Source: Vibrio splendidus | Lineage (GTDB): Bacteria; Pseudomonadota; Gammaproteobacteria; Enterobacterales; Vibrionaceae | Assembly (NCBI RefSeq): GCF_001557875.1 | Contig: NZ_LNRF01000009.1 | Span: 141,419 to 205,418 of the forward strand | Reading direction: 5' to 3' | DNA: 64,000 bases | Shown: one piece after another, positions 1 through 9,753 of the stretch | How positions within the stretch are numbered: position 1 is the first letter of the stretch | How the letters are laid out: every line of letters starts with the position of its first letter | The notes under the pieces: model-generated | The model's database searches: none | Seen by the model: the letters and a program-made list of their open reading frames with translations, nothing else | What the model was told of the DNA's origin: nothing | Program-made: the position numbers and the translations under genes

Positions 1-93
1 TAGGACTCTAAAAAAGCATCACCTGCGAGTGGCGAGTCAAATCTCCCGCTAAATAACAAAAGTGGATTGACAACTTAGGCAATTCATTGCTGA

Positions 94-175
94 ATGGTGC
101 TCGCTTATGTCTCATATTGGTGCACAGACAACCGATTGCACCAACAATGTGCAATCAGAGATCATTTTGGTGCAA
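94..175 (+). promoter_or_regulatory. NtrC binding sites upstream of glnA
   Basis: The clearest site is TGCACCAACAATGTGCA at 137-153, close to the enterobacterial NtrC consensus TGCACCA-N3-TGGTGCA. Good right half-sites TTGGTGCA occur at about 117-124 and 167-174, and a shorter TGGTGC near 95-100. All lie 60-160 bp upstream of the sigma54 promoter, the usual enhancer position for glnA. The consensus is established knowledge; occupancy is inferred. Confidence 0.8.
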
Positions 176-236
176 AAACCAGATTAAGCAAAATCGAAAA
201 ACAAGTAAATCATTGAAATTAATGGAATAATTTTTT

Positions 237-252
237 TGGCACGTTTTTGGCA
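237..252 (+). promoter_or_regulatory. Sigma54 promoter of glnA
   Basis: TGGCACGTTTTTGGCA has the invariant GG (238-239) and GC (250-251) at the required 10-base spacing, with one deviation (TGGCA for TTGCA) in the -12 element. Transcription should start near 263, giving a leader of roughly 90 nt before glnA. With the NtrC sites upstream this is the expected nitrogen-limitation promoter. Confidence 0.85.
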
Positions 253-355
253 ATAGATAAATCAGCATCGATTAATGCACTTATAGACATTAATCAATGC
301 TAGTTTCAACCGAATCGAGCTAATACCGAATTAATAACACTGGAGGTTATCCAAG

Positions 356-1765
356 ATGTCAGTAGAAAATGTACTATCCCTGATCCAAGAGAACGAAGTT
401 AAATTTATCGACTTACGTTTTACTGATACAAAAGGTAAAGAGCAGCATATCTCTATTCCTTCTCACCAAGTTGATGCAGACTTCTTCGAAGAGGGCAAAA
501 TGTTTGACGGCTCTTCAGTAGCTGGTTGGAAAGGCATTAACGAATCTGACATGGTAATGATGCCAGACGCAGCATCTGCTGTACTGGACCCATTCACAGA
601 AGACGCAACGCTAAACATCCGTTGTGACATCCTTGAGCCTGCAACAATGCAAGGCTACGACCGTGACCCACGCTCTATCGCTAAACGTTCTGAAGAGTAC
701 CTACGTTCTACAGGTATCGCAGACACAGTTCTAGTTGGTCCAGAGCCAGAATTCTTCCTATTTGACGACGTTAAGTTCTCAAACGACATGTCTGGTTCTT
801 TCTTCAAGATTGATGACGTAGAAGCAGCTTGGAACACAGGTTCTGACATCGAAGGCGGTAACAAAGGTCACCGTCCTGGCGTTAAAGGCGGTTACTTCCC
901 AGTAGCTCCTGTAGATTCATCTCAAGACATCCGTTCAGCAATGTGTCTAGTAATGGAAGAGATGGGCCTAGTAGTTGAAGCTCACCACCACGAAGTAGCA
1001 ACTGCGGGTCAAAACGAAATCGCAACTCGCTTCAACACGCTAACAGCGAAAGCTGATGAAACTCAAATCTACAAGTACGTTGTACACAACGTTGCTCACG
1101 CATTTGGTAAAACAGCGACATTCATGCCTAAGCCACTAGTTGGTGACAACGGTTCTGGTATGCACGTTCACCAATCTCTAGCAAAAGATGGCGTTAACCT
1201 GTTTGCTGGTGATAAGTACGGCGGCCTATCTGAAATGGCGCTTTACTACATCGGTGGTGTAATCAAACACGCTCGTGCAATCAACGCGTTTGCTAACCCA
1301 TCAACTAACTCGTACAAGCGTCTTGTACCTGGTTTCGAAGCACCTGTAATGCTTGCTTACTCAGCACGTAACCGTTCTGCTTCTATCCGTATCCCAGTAG
1401 TACCAAGCCCTAAAGCTCGTCGTATCGAGCTACGTTTTGGTGACCCAGCAGCTAACCCATACCTATGCTACTCAGCAATGCTTATGGCTGGCCTTGACGG
1501 CATCAAGAACAAGATTCACCCAGGCGAAGCTATGGATAAAGATCTATACGACCTTCCTGCAGAAGAAGCAGCTGAAATCCCAACAGTTGCAGAATCTCTA
1601 CAAGAAGCTCTAGCTGCGCTTAGCGAAGACCGTGAGTTCCTAACAGCTGGCGGCGTATTCTCTGACGATTTCATCGATTCTTACATCACTCTGAAATCTG
1701 ACGACGTACAACGCGTGAACATGGCTACACACCCACTTGAGTTTGAACTGTACTACTCAGTTTAA
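356..1765 (+). CDS. glnA: Glutamine synthetase type I
   Basis: GlnA condenses ammonia with glutamate using ATP to give glutamine, the main cytoplasmic nitrogen assimilation step. The 469 residues match the length of type I-beta enzymes, and similarity runs end to end. The adenylylation loop motif DLYDLPAEE near residue 398 keeps the tyrosine modified by GlnE, so regulation by covalent AMP is expected. The start has a strong GGAGG nine bases upstream. A sigma54 promoter and NtrC boxes precede it and a hairpin terminator follows. The glnL-glnG regulators lie 1 kb downstream, beyond a DUF4124 gene, as a modified glnALG order. Confidence 0.98.
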   Translation: MSVENVLSLIQENEVKFIDLRFTDTKGKEQHISIPSHQVDADFFEEGKMFDGSSVAGWKGINESDMVMMPDAASAVLDPFTEDATLNIRCDILEPATMQGYDRDPRSIAKRSEEYLRSTGIADTVLVGPEPEFFLFDDVKFSNDMSGSFFKIDDVEAAWNTGSDIEGGNKGHRPGVKGGYFPVAPVDSSQDIRSAMCLVMEEMGLVVEAHHHEVATAGQNEIATRFNTLTAKADETQIYKYVVHNVAHAFGKTATFMPKPLVGDNGSGMHVHQSLAKDGVNLFAGDKYGGLSEMALYYIGGVIKHARAINAFANPSTNSYKRLVPGFEAPVMLAYSARNRSASIRIPVVPSPKARRIELRFGDPAANPYLCYSAMLMAGLDGIKNKIHPGEAMDKDLYDLPAEEAAEIPTVAESLQEALAALSEDREFLTAGGVFSDDFIDSYITLKSDDVQRVNMATHPLEFELYYSV

Positions 1766-1825
1766 TCTCCAGTAGAGATAAGCTATTTCTTACTGCAATC
1801 TTGTAAGAATCGCTAACTAAATATT

Positions 1826-1854
1826 AGGCTCGCCTCGCAGGCGGGCCTTTTTTA
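1826..1854 (+). terminator. glnA terminator
   Basis: Inverted repeat AGGCTCGCCT / AGGCGGGCCT with a three-base loop, followed by six Ts. It lies about 60 bp after the glnA stop and separates glnA from the downstream genes. Confidence 0.88.
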
Positions 1855-1998
1855 TATTCTCCCAACCTCACCTTCTTCGTAACATGCCTTAGATAATAGA
1901 CAAAAGTCCCCAGAGGCTGTCGATCTAAATACAATAAAATCAATAACAAAACCAACGCCAAACGTGAAATCACCTAGCGGTGAAAAGAGGCTAAAGAT

Positions 1999-2568
1999 AT
2001 GAAAAACATACTGTTCCTGATCGGGTTAACAGTCGCGCTCTCGTGCTCTGCTCAAACGGTGTATACCTGGGTAGATGAGGATGGCGTGCTCCACTTTAGT
2101 GATAACCCTAGCGCTCAAGATGCCGAGGCTCTTCGCCTGCCAGATGTGCAAGCTTCAGCACCCGCCCCTAAATTTGAGGCCTCGACTCCGGTTGACGCCG
2201 CAGCTTCACCTGCAACTAAAACGGCAACGCCAGCTAAAACTCAGGCAGAAACAGAAACCACAAAGCGTGAGGTTCCCACTCAATTAGCCCTCACCATGCT
2301 GACTCCAGTTCATGATCAAACCATTCGTAGCAACCGCGGCTTAATCCCAATTCAGATAGATCTCAACCGAAAACTTGGTATTGGTGAGCAGTTACAATTG
2401 ATGCTTGATGGCCGTCGTTATGGCGCCCCACAGACCCAACCTATTTGGGAATTAAAAGGGATCGATCGAGGTACTCACACCATTGCAATTCAAGCACATA
2501 GAAGCGGCAAGCTTATTGCATCTACTAGTCCAGTCACCGTGTATTTACATCGAGCGACGCTCAAGTAG
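1999..2568 (+). CDS. DUF4124 domain-containing exported protein
   Basis: The 189-residue product begins with a signal peptide ending near SCSAQ (residues 1-19). A DUF4124 signature follows immediately: VYTWVDEDGVLHFSDNPS, residues 21-38. A Pro/Ala/Thr-rich linker runs to about residue 90, then a compact C-terminal domain, so it is probably a periplasmic protein. GAGG eight bases upstream supports the start. DUF4124 proteins have no assigned biochemical role. Its position between glnA and glnL suggests a conserved neighbourhood but does not prove a nitrogen function. Confidence 0.85.
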   Translation: MKNILFLIGLTVALSCSAQTVYTWVDEDGVLHFSDNPSAQDAEALRLPDVQASAPAPKFEASTPVDAAASPATKTATPAKTQAETETTKREVPTQLALTMLTPVHDQTIRSNRGLIPIQIDLNRKLGIGEQLQLMLDGRRYGAPQTQPIWELKGIDRGTHTIAIQAHRSGKLIASTSPVTVYLHRATLK

Positions 2569-2688
2569 GCCAATGTGTGAAAAGAGACTGAATTACCTCT
2601 ACTTTTCACCAAATCGAAGCAGCTTTCAGCGACTCTAATGAATTATCTTTAGCTTCTGGTTGATATGCGCCATACTTGAACTTAGCTA

Positions 2689-2705
2689 CGCACCAATTTG
2701 GTGCA
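2689..2705 (+). promoter_or_regulatory. NtrC box upstream of glnL
   Basis: CGCACCAATTTGGTGCA matches the NtrC consensus in both half-sites (GCACCA and TGGTGC) with a three-base centre. It sits 31 bp before the glnL GTG. In enterobacteria an NtrC site over the glnL promoter mediates autorepression, and the same role is inferred here. Confidence 0.8.
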
Positions 2706-2736
2706 GTGAAAAAAACACCAGTTCAAGGACGAAATA

Positions 2737-3813
2737 GTGAATCGATCAGCCAAAAGCGACAGCATAGATACACATCATCTTTCCAGCGCCATTCTCGACA
2801 ATATGGTGACTTCGACATTGATGCTCGATGAGCAGCTGTATGTCCGATACGCCAATCCGGCGGCTGAACAACTCTTTTCACAGAGCGCGCGACGCATCGT
2901 TGATCATCCACTGAGTCAACTTATCCAACACGCGTCACTTGATTTGGCACTGCTGACGCAACCGCTACAAAGTGGCCAGAGTATTACCGACAGTGACGTG
3001 ACCTTTGTGGTTGATAACCGCCCTCTAATGCTTGAGGTAACGGTTAGCCCAATCTCTTGGCAGCGAGAGACGCTGTTATTGGTTGAGATGCGCAAGATCG
3101 ACCAGCAAAGACGTCTTAGCCAAGAGCTCAACCAACACGCACAGCAACAGGCAGCTAAACTGCTGGTACGCGGGTTAGCACATGAGATCAAGAACCCATT
3201 GGGCGGCTTAAGAGGTGCAGCACAGTTACTTGGCAAGATGCTTCCTGATCAGTCTCTTAATGAATATACCCAGATCATTATTGAACAAGCCGACCGCCTA
3301 AGAGCTTTAGTCGACCGCCTGCTTGGCCCGCAGAAGCCGGGAACCAAGTCAGAAGAAAACCTCCACCAGATACTTGAGAAAGTAAGACAGCTCGTAGAAC
3401 TTGAGTCGGGCTCAGCACTGACTATCGAAAGAGACTATGACCCTAGCCTACCGCCAATTTTGATGGATTCTGCACAGGTTGAACAAGCGATGCTCAACAT
3501 CGTGAGCAATGCAGCACAGATTCTAAAAAACCAAGAATCAGGAAAAATCACCATTCGCACCAGAACGGTGCATCAAGCCAACATTCATGGTCAGAGACAC
3601 AAACTCGCCGCTCGTATTGAGATCAGCGATAACGGCCCGGGCATCCCTGATGATTTAAAAGACACCCTATTTTACCCAATGGTCAGCGGGCGAGAAGGTG
3701 GCACAGGGCTGGGGTTATCGATTTCTCAAAACCTAATCGATCAACACAATGGGAAAATTGATGTTGAAAGCTGGCCGGGCAATACCACATTCACGATTTA
3801 TCTACCAATTTAG
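2737..3813 (+). CDS. glnL: Nitrogen regulation sensor histidine kinase NtrB
   Basis: GlnL (NtrB) is the soluble kinase/phosphatase that phosphorylates NtrC when nitrogen is scarce, under control of PII. The 358 residues hold an N-terminal PAS domain (about 15-125), the H-box GLAHEIKNPLGG with His149, an N-box around NIVSNAA (254-260), and ATP-binding motifs DNGPGIP (298-304) and GGTGLGL (321-327). No membrane segment is seen. The GTG start is preceded by AAGGA at seven bases. An NtrC box lies just upstream and glnG follows 123 bp downstream on the same strand. Confidence 0.96.
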   Translation: MNRSAKSDSIDTHHLSSAILDNMVTSTLMLDEQLYVRYANPAAEQLFSQSARRIVDHPLSQLIQHASLDLALLTQPLQSGQSITDSDVTFVVDNRPLMLEVTVSPISWQRETLLLVEMRKIDQQRRLSQELNQHAQQQAAKLLVRGLAHEIKNPLGGLRGAAQLLGKMLPDQSLNEYTQIIIEQADRLRALVDRLLGPQKPGTKSEENLHQILEKVRQLVELESGSALTIERDYDPSLPPILMDSAQVEQAMLNIVSNAAQILKNQESGKITIRTRTVHQANIHGQRHKLAARIEISDNGPGIPDDLKDTLFYPMVSGREGGTGLGLSISQNLIDQHNGKIDVESWPGNTTFTIYLPI

Positions 3814-3936
3814 GTCAACAGAGCCTCGCTATTGGACAGTGAGATGAAAGGCTTAACTCGGTAGCACAAAGAATTAGAGACATCATAAAAACAACAATGA
3901 TTATCACAATAGATTTGGCTGCAAAGGAATTGAATT

Positions 3937-5340
3937 ATGAGTAAGGGATACGTTTGGGTCGTCGATGACGACAGCTCTATCCGCTGGGTAGTAGAAAAAA
4001 CACTTTCATCTGCGGATATAAAGTGTGAAACATTCGCTGATGCTGAGAGCGTATTACTTGCTCTGGAGCGCGAAACACCAGACGTATTGGTGTCTGATAT
4101 TCGCATGCCCGGCATTGACGGGATTGAACTGCTGCATCAGGTTCATCAACGCTCCCCTGACCTACCCGTGATTATCATGACCGCGCACTCAGACCTTGAT
4201 GCTGCGGTGAATGCTTATCAAAAAGGCGCCTTTGAATATCTACCAAAGCCGTTCGATATTGATGAGACACTGACTCTAGTGGAGCGAGCGATCGCGCACA
4301 GCCAAGAACAGAAACGTGAGCAAGCCAGTGAAGTAGCCGAAGATACCAACGCTCCTGAAATCATCGGTGAAGCGCCGGCAATGCAAGAGGTTTTCCGTGC
4401 TATTGGCCGTTTGTCTCGCTCATCCATATCCGTACTGATCAATGGTGAATCGGGTACCGGTAAAGAATTGGTCGCTCACGCTCTGCACCGTCACAGCCCA
4501 AGAGCCAAGAAACCCTTCATTGCCTTGAACATGGCGGCAATTCCCAAGGATCTGATCGAATCTGAGTTGTTTGGCCACGAGAAAGGCGCCTTTACCGGAG
4601 CCAACAGCGTTCGCCAAGGACGTTTCGAACAAGCCAACGGCGGCACGCTTTTTCTTGATGAGATCGGCGACATGCCACTCGATATTCAGACTCGCTTGCT
4701 ACGTGTACTTTCTGATGGTCAGTTTTATCGTGTGGGTGGACACTCTGCGGTGAAGGTTGACGTGCGCATCGTTGCCGCAACCCACCAAGACCTTGAACGA
4801 TTGGTGCATGAAGGCGACTTCCGTGAAGACCTTTTCCACCGACTCAACGTTATCCGAATTCATATCCCGGCACTTCGCGAACGTAAACAAGACATTGAAA
4901 AGCTCACACATCACTTCCTCGCATCCGCCGCCGAAGAGCTCGGTGTTGAAATGAAGACACTGCATCCTGAGACCATTTTGAAGCTCAACCAGCTCAATTG
5001 GCCGGGTAATGTGCGTCAGCTAGAGAACATTTGTCGTTGGCTCACCGTGATGGCGAGCGGCAGCGAAATTCTTCCTTCAGACCTACCACCAGAGCTGCTA
5101 GAAGAAAAAGTGGTGACAACCTCAGGGGGTGGAGATAACTGGCAACAACTGCTCGCTAATTGGGCGAAGTGTGCGCTTGATTCAGGAGAAAAAGAACTGC
5201 TGACTTATGCGCTACCAGAGTTTGAACGTATACTACTTGAGGCTGCACTCAACCATACTAATGGTCACAAACAAGATGCAGCCAAGGTTTTAGGTTGGGG
5301 AAGAAACACCCTAACTCGCAAGCTTAAAGAGCTGTACTGA
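3937..5340 (+). CDS. glnG: Nitrogen regulation response regulator NtrC
   Basis: NtrC is the sigma54-dependent activator of nitrogen genes. The 467 residues show a receiver domain with phosphoacceptor Asp54 in LVSDIRMPG, an AAA+ domain with Walker A GESGTGKE (170-177), the sigma54-contacting GAFTGA loop (217-222) and Walker B GGTLFLDEIG (235-244), and a C-terminal Fis-type helix-turn-helix near 440-465. AGGA eight bases before ATG supports the start. All catalytic elements are present. It pairs with GlnL upstream and should act on the glnA enhancer sites in this window. Confidence 0.97.
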   Translation: MSKGYVWVVDDDSSIRWVVEKTLSSADIKCETFADAESVLLALERETPDVLVSDIRMPGIDGIELLHQVHQRSPDLPVIIMTAHSDLDAAVNAYQKGAFEYLPKPFDIDETLTLVERAIAHSQEQKREQASEVAEDTNAPEIIGEAPAMQEVFRAIGRLSRSSISVLINGESGTGKELVAHALHRHSPRAKKPFIALNMAAIPKDLIESELFGHEKGAFTGANSVRQGRFEQANGGTLFLDEIGDMPLDIQTRLLRVLSDGQFYRVGGHSAVKVDVRIVAATHQDLERLVHEGDFREDLFHRLNVIRIHIPALRERKQDIEKLTHHFLASAAEELGVEMKTLHPETILKLNQLNWPGNVRQLENICRWLTVMASGSEILPSDLPPELLEEKVVTTSGGGDNWQQLLANWAKCALDSGEKELLTYALPEFERILLEAALNHTNGHKQDAAKVLGWGRNTLTRKLKELY

Positions 5341-5447
5341 CCTAATATGACTCTCGATGCAGCTACTTTTTAACCAAAAAAGTGTCGCTTGGTTTGAATA
5401 GTGTCGGTACAATTACAGTACACTATTCACCAAAGTTGTAGCTAAAG

Positions 5448-8030
5448 ATGTCTTTGAAAACACAAATTACCTTGAGAACCGCAGTGGTTCTGCCATTCGT
5501 GATGATTTTTCTATTCACTATGGGCGTAATGGTTTTTACTCAAAAGCAAAGCTACAAAGAGATGGTGAGTGATGTTAGTGCACGCCAGCTAACATCACTT
5601 ACTGATCACGTTCACCAAAGCCTGTCCAATTTTTTAGAAAAGCCATTTCACGCGAACCTCTCGCTCAGCCATAACATCGGCTACCACCATCTTTATCAGC
5701 CCGGTAATCTCAGCAAGGTTCAAGACTATATTTTTTATACGTTTTCAGACCATTACACAGCTGTGCCTCAACTCGATGTGATCGGCTTTGGCTCTGAAGA
5801 CGGTAACTACGTCGGTTTCCGCAAAGAAGCCAACAAGGGCTACACCTTGATGGTGCAAGACGAACGCACTAATGATCAGTTGGTCATTTACCGTGGCAGT
5901 AAGATTAGTGAAGACATTCGATCGGTGATTTCAGGTTACGATCCTAGAATTCGTCCTTGGTACACACCCGTTGCGACACAGAAAAAACCGTTATGGTCAC
6001 CAATTTATGCCAATGCTGACGAACGTCAAGAAATCACCTTATCTGCTCTCGCGCCTATCTATGATGATAATGAATTCAAAGCCGTCGTCGTCAGCGACAT
6101 CAAAATCAATACCTTCAATGCGTTTCTCAGAAAGCTCAAAGATAGAACGGATGCCTCTGTTTACATCATCGATAAGCAGCAACGCTTGGTCGCGCACTCA
6201 GGTGGAGGCAGTGTCGTTTCATGGGGCACAGGACAAACCAACAAAGGGCAACGCAAACTAGCAACAGAGAGTGCTAACCCAGTCATACGTGAGAGTGCTA
6301 GCTACGTAGACCAATTCCACCTAATCGATAATTTGGGCGAGCAGCGCTTTAGCTTCAGCCTAGACAACGAACGATATTTCAACCAAATCACCCCTTACGA
6401 AGATGAACATGGCCTCACGTGGTTTATTGGGGTATCGATCCCTGAAAGCAATCTGCTCGGTGAGTTGCCAGAAAACCAAAGAAACAGTTGGTTACTCGGG
6501 CTAGCACTGAGTTGCATTGGGGTCATTGCAGGGTTAATTGCCTTTAATCGCGTAACCCAACCCATTACCTCGACAGCAGATGCGGCAAAGCGTCTTGCTA
6601 AGGGCGATTGGGACACGAGCATGCCAAAGACTGGGCATATCTATGAAACCAGTATGTTGGTGGAGTCATTCAATGAAATGGCCAGCAACTTAAAGGCCTC
6701 GTTTCACGCATTACAGTCTCAGCTTACCTATGACTCACTTACCAAACTATACAGCCGTGAAGGCTTTATTGATGCTGCCAAGAAACACCCCGACAACGAA
6801 AAAGGCACGCTGTATTTGATTGGTATTGATCGCTTCCGAGACATCAATGACAGCCTAGGTCATTACAATGGTGACCAACTGCTTATCATTGCGGCAGCTC
6901 GTTTAAGGGGCACACTGCCATCCGAATACCTACTGGCTCGTACTGGTGGTGATGAGTTTGCCATCTACGCACCAAACGTTACGCGAAGCGATGATGTTCA
7001 GCTACTGACTAATCGCTTACTTCAAACCTTCGCTTCCCCATTTTCTATGGAATCGGAAAGCGTGGTGATCAAGGTATCGATGGGGATAGTCAATGTCTCG
7101 AATCTCCACGACATTACACTCCTGCTACGCAGCAGCAGCATTGCACTGAGCAACGCGAAACAAGACAAAACCAGTGTCAGTATTTACAGCCCGGAGATGG
7201 GCCAAGCATCGAGATATCGCACCAAGATGCTAGCTCGGATGAACCGAGCGATTGAGCTTCAACAATTCGAACCGTTTTATCAGCCTATTATTGATCTGGA
7301 ATCTGGCTCAACCATAGGTGCAGAAGCTTTAGCTCGTTGGATAACCGATGAAGGGGTGATCTCTCCGCTCGAGTTCATTCCTCTCGCGGAAGAGAGCGGG
7401 CTCATTTACGATATCGGAAAACAGATTCTGCATAAGTCCTGTCGAGATACAGCGATCGCGATTGAGTCAGGAAAGTGGAGCAAAGACTTCTCGATTCACG
7501 TCAATCTATCGGTCGATCAACTAAGCGAAAGTGGCTTTGTCGAACAAGTTAAAGGCACGCTACGTGACACCAAGCTTCCAGCAGGCAACCTGACACTAGA
7601 GATCACGGAGTCACGCATCGTCGATAATGACCCGACCATCATCGACAATATGCTGACGCTAAAAGCACTCGGTATCTCAATTGCGATTGATGACTTTGGC
7701 ACTGGCTACTCATCCCTAGCCTATCTGCAAAAACTGCCATTTGACTGCTTAAAGATCGATCGCAGCTTCGTCAGCAAGCTCGAAAAAGAGAACCTAGACA
7801 GCTCCATTGTCGCGGCCATCGTTAACATCACTAAGGGTTTCAAAGTAAGCTTGGTGGCAGAAGGCGTTGAAACACAGCAACAGGCTGAACTCCTCAAGCA
7901 GCTGCAGTGCCCACTTGCTCAAGGATTCTTATACAGCCGTCCAGTTCCGTTTGACCAATGGCCTACCGACCTCAGCAACTCCAAGCAAAGTGCCACGGTC
8001 AAACAAAATACCAAACAGAGCCTCAACTAA
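5448..8030 (+). CDS. Membrane GGDEF/EAL protein with periplasmic Cache sensor
   Basis: This 860-residue c-di-GMP protein has a membrane helix near 14-32 and a large periplasmic dCache-like domain to about 340. A second helix near 347-365 and a HAMP-type linker lead to GGDEF and EAL domains. The cyclase motif TGGDEF is intact, but no RxxD inhibitory site precedes it. The EAL domain keeps EAL, the NLS asparagine, EITES, DDFGTGYSS, the KIDRSF lysine and AEGVE, so phosphodiesterase activity is likely. It may be bifunctional or GTP-regulated; its ligand is unknown. It follows glnG by 107 bp and has its own downstream terminator, so cotranscription with glnG is uncertain. Confidence 0.92.
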   Translation: MSLKTQITLRTAVVLPFVMIFLFTMGVMVFTQKQSYKEMVSDVSARQLTSLTDHVHQSLSNFLEKPFHANLSLSHNIGYHHLYQPGNLSKVQDYIFYTFSDHYTAVPQLDVIGFGSEDGNYVGFRKEANKGYTLMVQDERTNDQLVIYRGSKISEDIRSVISGYDPRIRPWYTPVATQKKPLWSPIYANADERQEITLSALAPIYDDNEFKAVVVSDIKINTFNAFLRKLKDRTDASVYIIDKQQRLVAHSGGGSVVSWGTGQTNKGQRKLATESANPVIRESASYVDQFHLIDNLGEQRFSFSLDNERYFNQITPYEDEHGLTWFIGVSIPESNLLGELPENQRNSWLLGLALSCIGVIAGLIAFNRVTQPITSTADAAKRLAKGDWDTSMPKTGHIYETSMLVESFNEMASNLKASFHALQSQLTYDSLTKLYSREGFIDAAKKHPDNEKGTLYLIGIDRFRDINDSLGHYNGDQLLIIAAARLRGTLPSEYLLARTGGDEFAIYAPNVTRSDDVQLLTNRLLQTFASPFSMESESVVIKVSMGIVNVSNLHDITLLLRSSSIALSNAKQDKTSVSIYSPEMGQASRYRTKMLARMNRAIELQQFEPFYQPIIDLESGSTIGAEALARWITDEGVISPLEFIPLAEESGLIYDIGKQILHKSCRDTAIAIESGKWSKDFSIHVNLSVDQLSESGFVEQVKGTLRDTKLPAGNLTLEITESRIVDNDPTIIDNMLTLKALGISIAIDDFGTGYSSLAYLQKLPFDCLKIDRSFVSKLEKENLDSSIVAAIVNITKGFKVSLVAEGVETQQQAELLKQLQCPLAQGFLYSRPVPFDQWPTDLSNSKQSATVKQNTKQSLN

Positions 8031-8059
8031 GTCACGCAGAAATCGAATGAGTCAGATAC

Positions 8060-8089
8060 AAAAATGCCAGCATAACGCTGGCATTTTTT
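8060..8089. terminator. Bidirectional terminator between the GGDEF/EAL gene and hemN
   Basis: Perfect stem ATGCCAGC / GCTGGCAT flanked by A and T runs on both sides, placed between convergent genes, so it can serve both strands. Confidence 0.9.
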
Positions 8090-8113
8090 ATTGTTCTATT
8101 CTCTATCGAGCGA

Positions 8114-9505
8114 TTAGATAACGCGAGAGAATTGCTGCTGGCGAGCCTTGGCACGTAGGTATTTATCAAAACACATACAGATGTTACGGATCAGCAAACG
8201 GCCACGCAGAGTAACGCGGATTTCTTTATCATCGACTTCAACCAAATCGTCGTTGATAAAGGTTTGTAGAAGCTCTAAATCTTCTTTGAAGTAGCGACTA
8301 AAGTTAACCGAGAACTCAGATTCGATCATGGTCTTATCAAGCTTAAAGTTACAGATAAGCTGCTTGATCACCTCACGACGTAGAAGGTCGTCACTGTCTA
8401 GTGCCACTCCTTTCCAAAGTGCATGGCGCAGGTCATTCACCTGAGCGTAGTACTTCTTCAGCTCTTTTTGGTTTTGTGCGTAAGCATCACCCACCATAGA
8501 GATAGCAGAAACACCGAAGCCAATTAGGTCAGCTTCACCTTGGGTGGTGTAGCCTTGGAAGTTACGATGCAGAATGCCTTCACGCTGGGCAACCGCTAGC
8601 TCATCTTCAGGTAGAGCAAAGTGGTCCATACCGATGAACTGGTAACCCGCCCCCGTTAGCGTCTCGATGGTATCTTGTAAGATAGCCATTTTCTCTTTCG
8701 CTTCAGGTAAGTCTTCGTCTTTAATCTTACGCTGCGCCGCAAACAGCTGAGGCATGTGTGCGTAGTTAAATACCGATAAACGACCTGGTTTCATCTCTAG
8801 CACTTGTTTCAATGTTTCAGCAAACAAAGCTTGAGTCTGCTTTGGTAGGCCGTAAATCAAATCAAGGTTAGTCGAGCGGAAGCCTAGCTCTTTCGCTCGT
8901 TGAACCATCGCAATGATGAACTCTTCATCTTGCTCACGGTTAACCAGCTTCTGTACTTCTTTATTGAAGTCTTGAACACCAATACTCAGGCGGTTGAAGC
9001 CTTCGCTACGTAGGTGGTCGAGTACGTCTAGCTCAATCTCACGCGGGTCAACTTCGATACTGATTTCAGCGTCAGCGGTGAAGTTAAATTCCTCACGCAG
9101 AATCATCATCAAGCGAGTGATTTGTGTTTTGGTCAAAAACGTTGGCGTACCACCACCGAAGTGCAATTGAGTCACTTCACGACCATTCAATAAAGAGGCG
9201 CGTTGGCGGATTTCATGTTCAATCACATCAAGGTACTCATCCGCTTTATGCGAGTGACGAGTAATGACTTTATTACAACCACAGTAGTAACAAAGCTTGT
9301 GACAGAATGGGATATGCACGTAAAGAGAGAGTGGACGCTCAGGATATTGAGTACACGCCATGTCGTAATCAGCGACGGTAAACGCTTCATGAAACTCCAA
9401 CGCAGTTGGGTATGAGGTGTAACGAGGTCCCGAATAGTTGTACTTGTTTAAGATCTCTTGATCCCAAACGATTTGCTGATTCGTTGTTACTGGCTTGCTC
9501 GACAT
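8114..9505 (-). CDS. hemN: Oxygen-independent coproporphyrinogen III oxidase
   Basis: HemN is a radical-SAM enzyme that decarboxylates coproporphyrinogen III to protoporphyrinogen IX when oxygen is low. The 463 residues are full length for the true HemN family. The N-terminal motif HIPFCHKLCYYCGC holds the 4Fe-4S cysteines 68, 72 and 75 plus the family's extra cysteine, which helps separate it from HemW. The start has GGA at about nine bases. It converges on the GGDEF/EAL gene, and hemB for an earlier haem step is also in this window. Its upstream region contains the 16-bp tandem repeats. Confidence 0.97.
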   Translation of the reverse strand: MSSKPVTTNQQIVWDQEILNKYNYSGPRYTSYPTALEFHEAFTVADYDMACTQYPERPLSLYVHIPFCHKLCYYCGCNKVITRHSHKADEYLDVIEHEIRQRASLLNGREVTQLHFGGGTPTFLTKTQITRLMMILREEFNFTADAEISIEVDPREIELDVLDHLRSEGFNRLSIGVQDFNKEVQKLVNREQDEEFIIAMVQRAKELGFRSTNLDLIYGLPKQTQALFAETLKQVLEMKPGRLSVFNYAHMPQLFAAQRKIKDEDLPEAKEKMAILQDTIETLTGAGYQFIGMDHFALPEDELAVAQREGILHRNFQGYTTQGEADLIGFGVSAISMVGDAYAQNQKELKKYYAQVNDLRHALWKGVALDSDDLLRREVIKQLICNFKLDKTMIESEFSVNFSRYFKEDLELLQTFINDDLVEVDDKEIRVTLRGRLLIRNICMCFDKYLRAKARQQQFSRVI

Positions 9506-9753
9506 AGCGGTATTTCCAATTTAGATCCGCGAGAACCTAAGGTCTCTCAAATCATTTTACATACATTAAAATATAGACGGGTTATTTTGCCACACGACCA
9601 GTAAGGTCGTTCTAAGACAAAATCAATTTTTCAGACAAAAACTCAGAACTGCTAGCTTGATCACTAACAAAGCGTCGGGATTAACGAGACGCAAAAGGTA
9701 AGAAGGCTCATTTAACACTATCTGTTAAAGACAAATCGCACTAAAGACAATGA

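Noticed and set aside
2577..2618. Inverted repeat after the DUF4124 gene (GTGAAAAG / CTTTTCAC)
   Set aside because: The stem is interrupted, the loop is large and there is no T tract, so it is not convincing as a terminator.
9575..9680. Possible FNR site upstream of hemN
   Set aside because: Only half-site-like TTGAT and ATCAA words with wrong spacing were found, so I do not report an FNR box.
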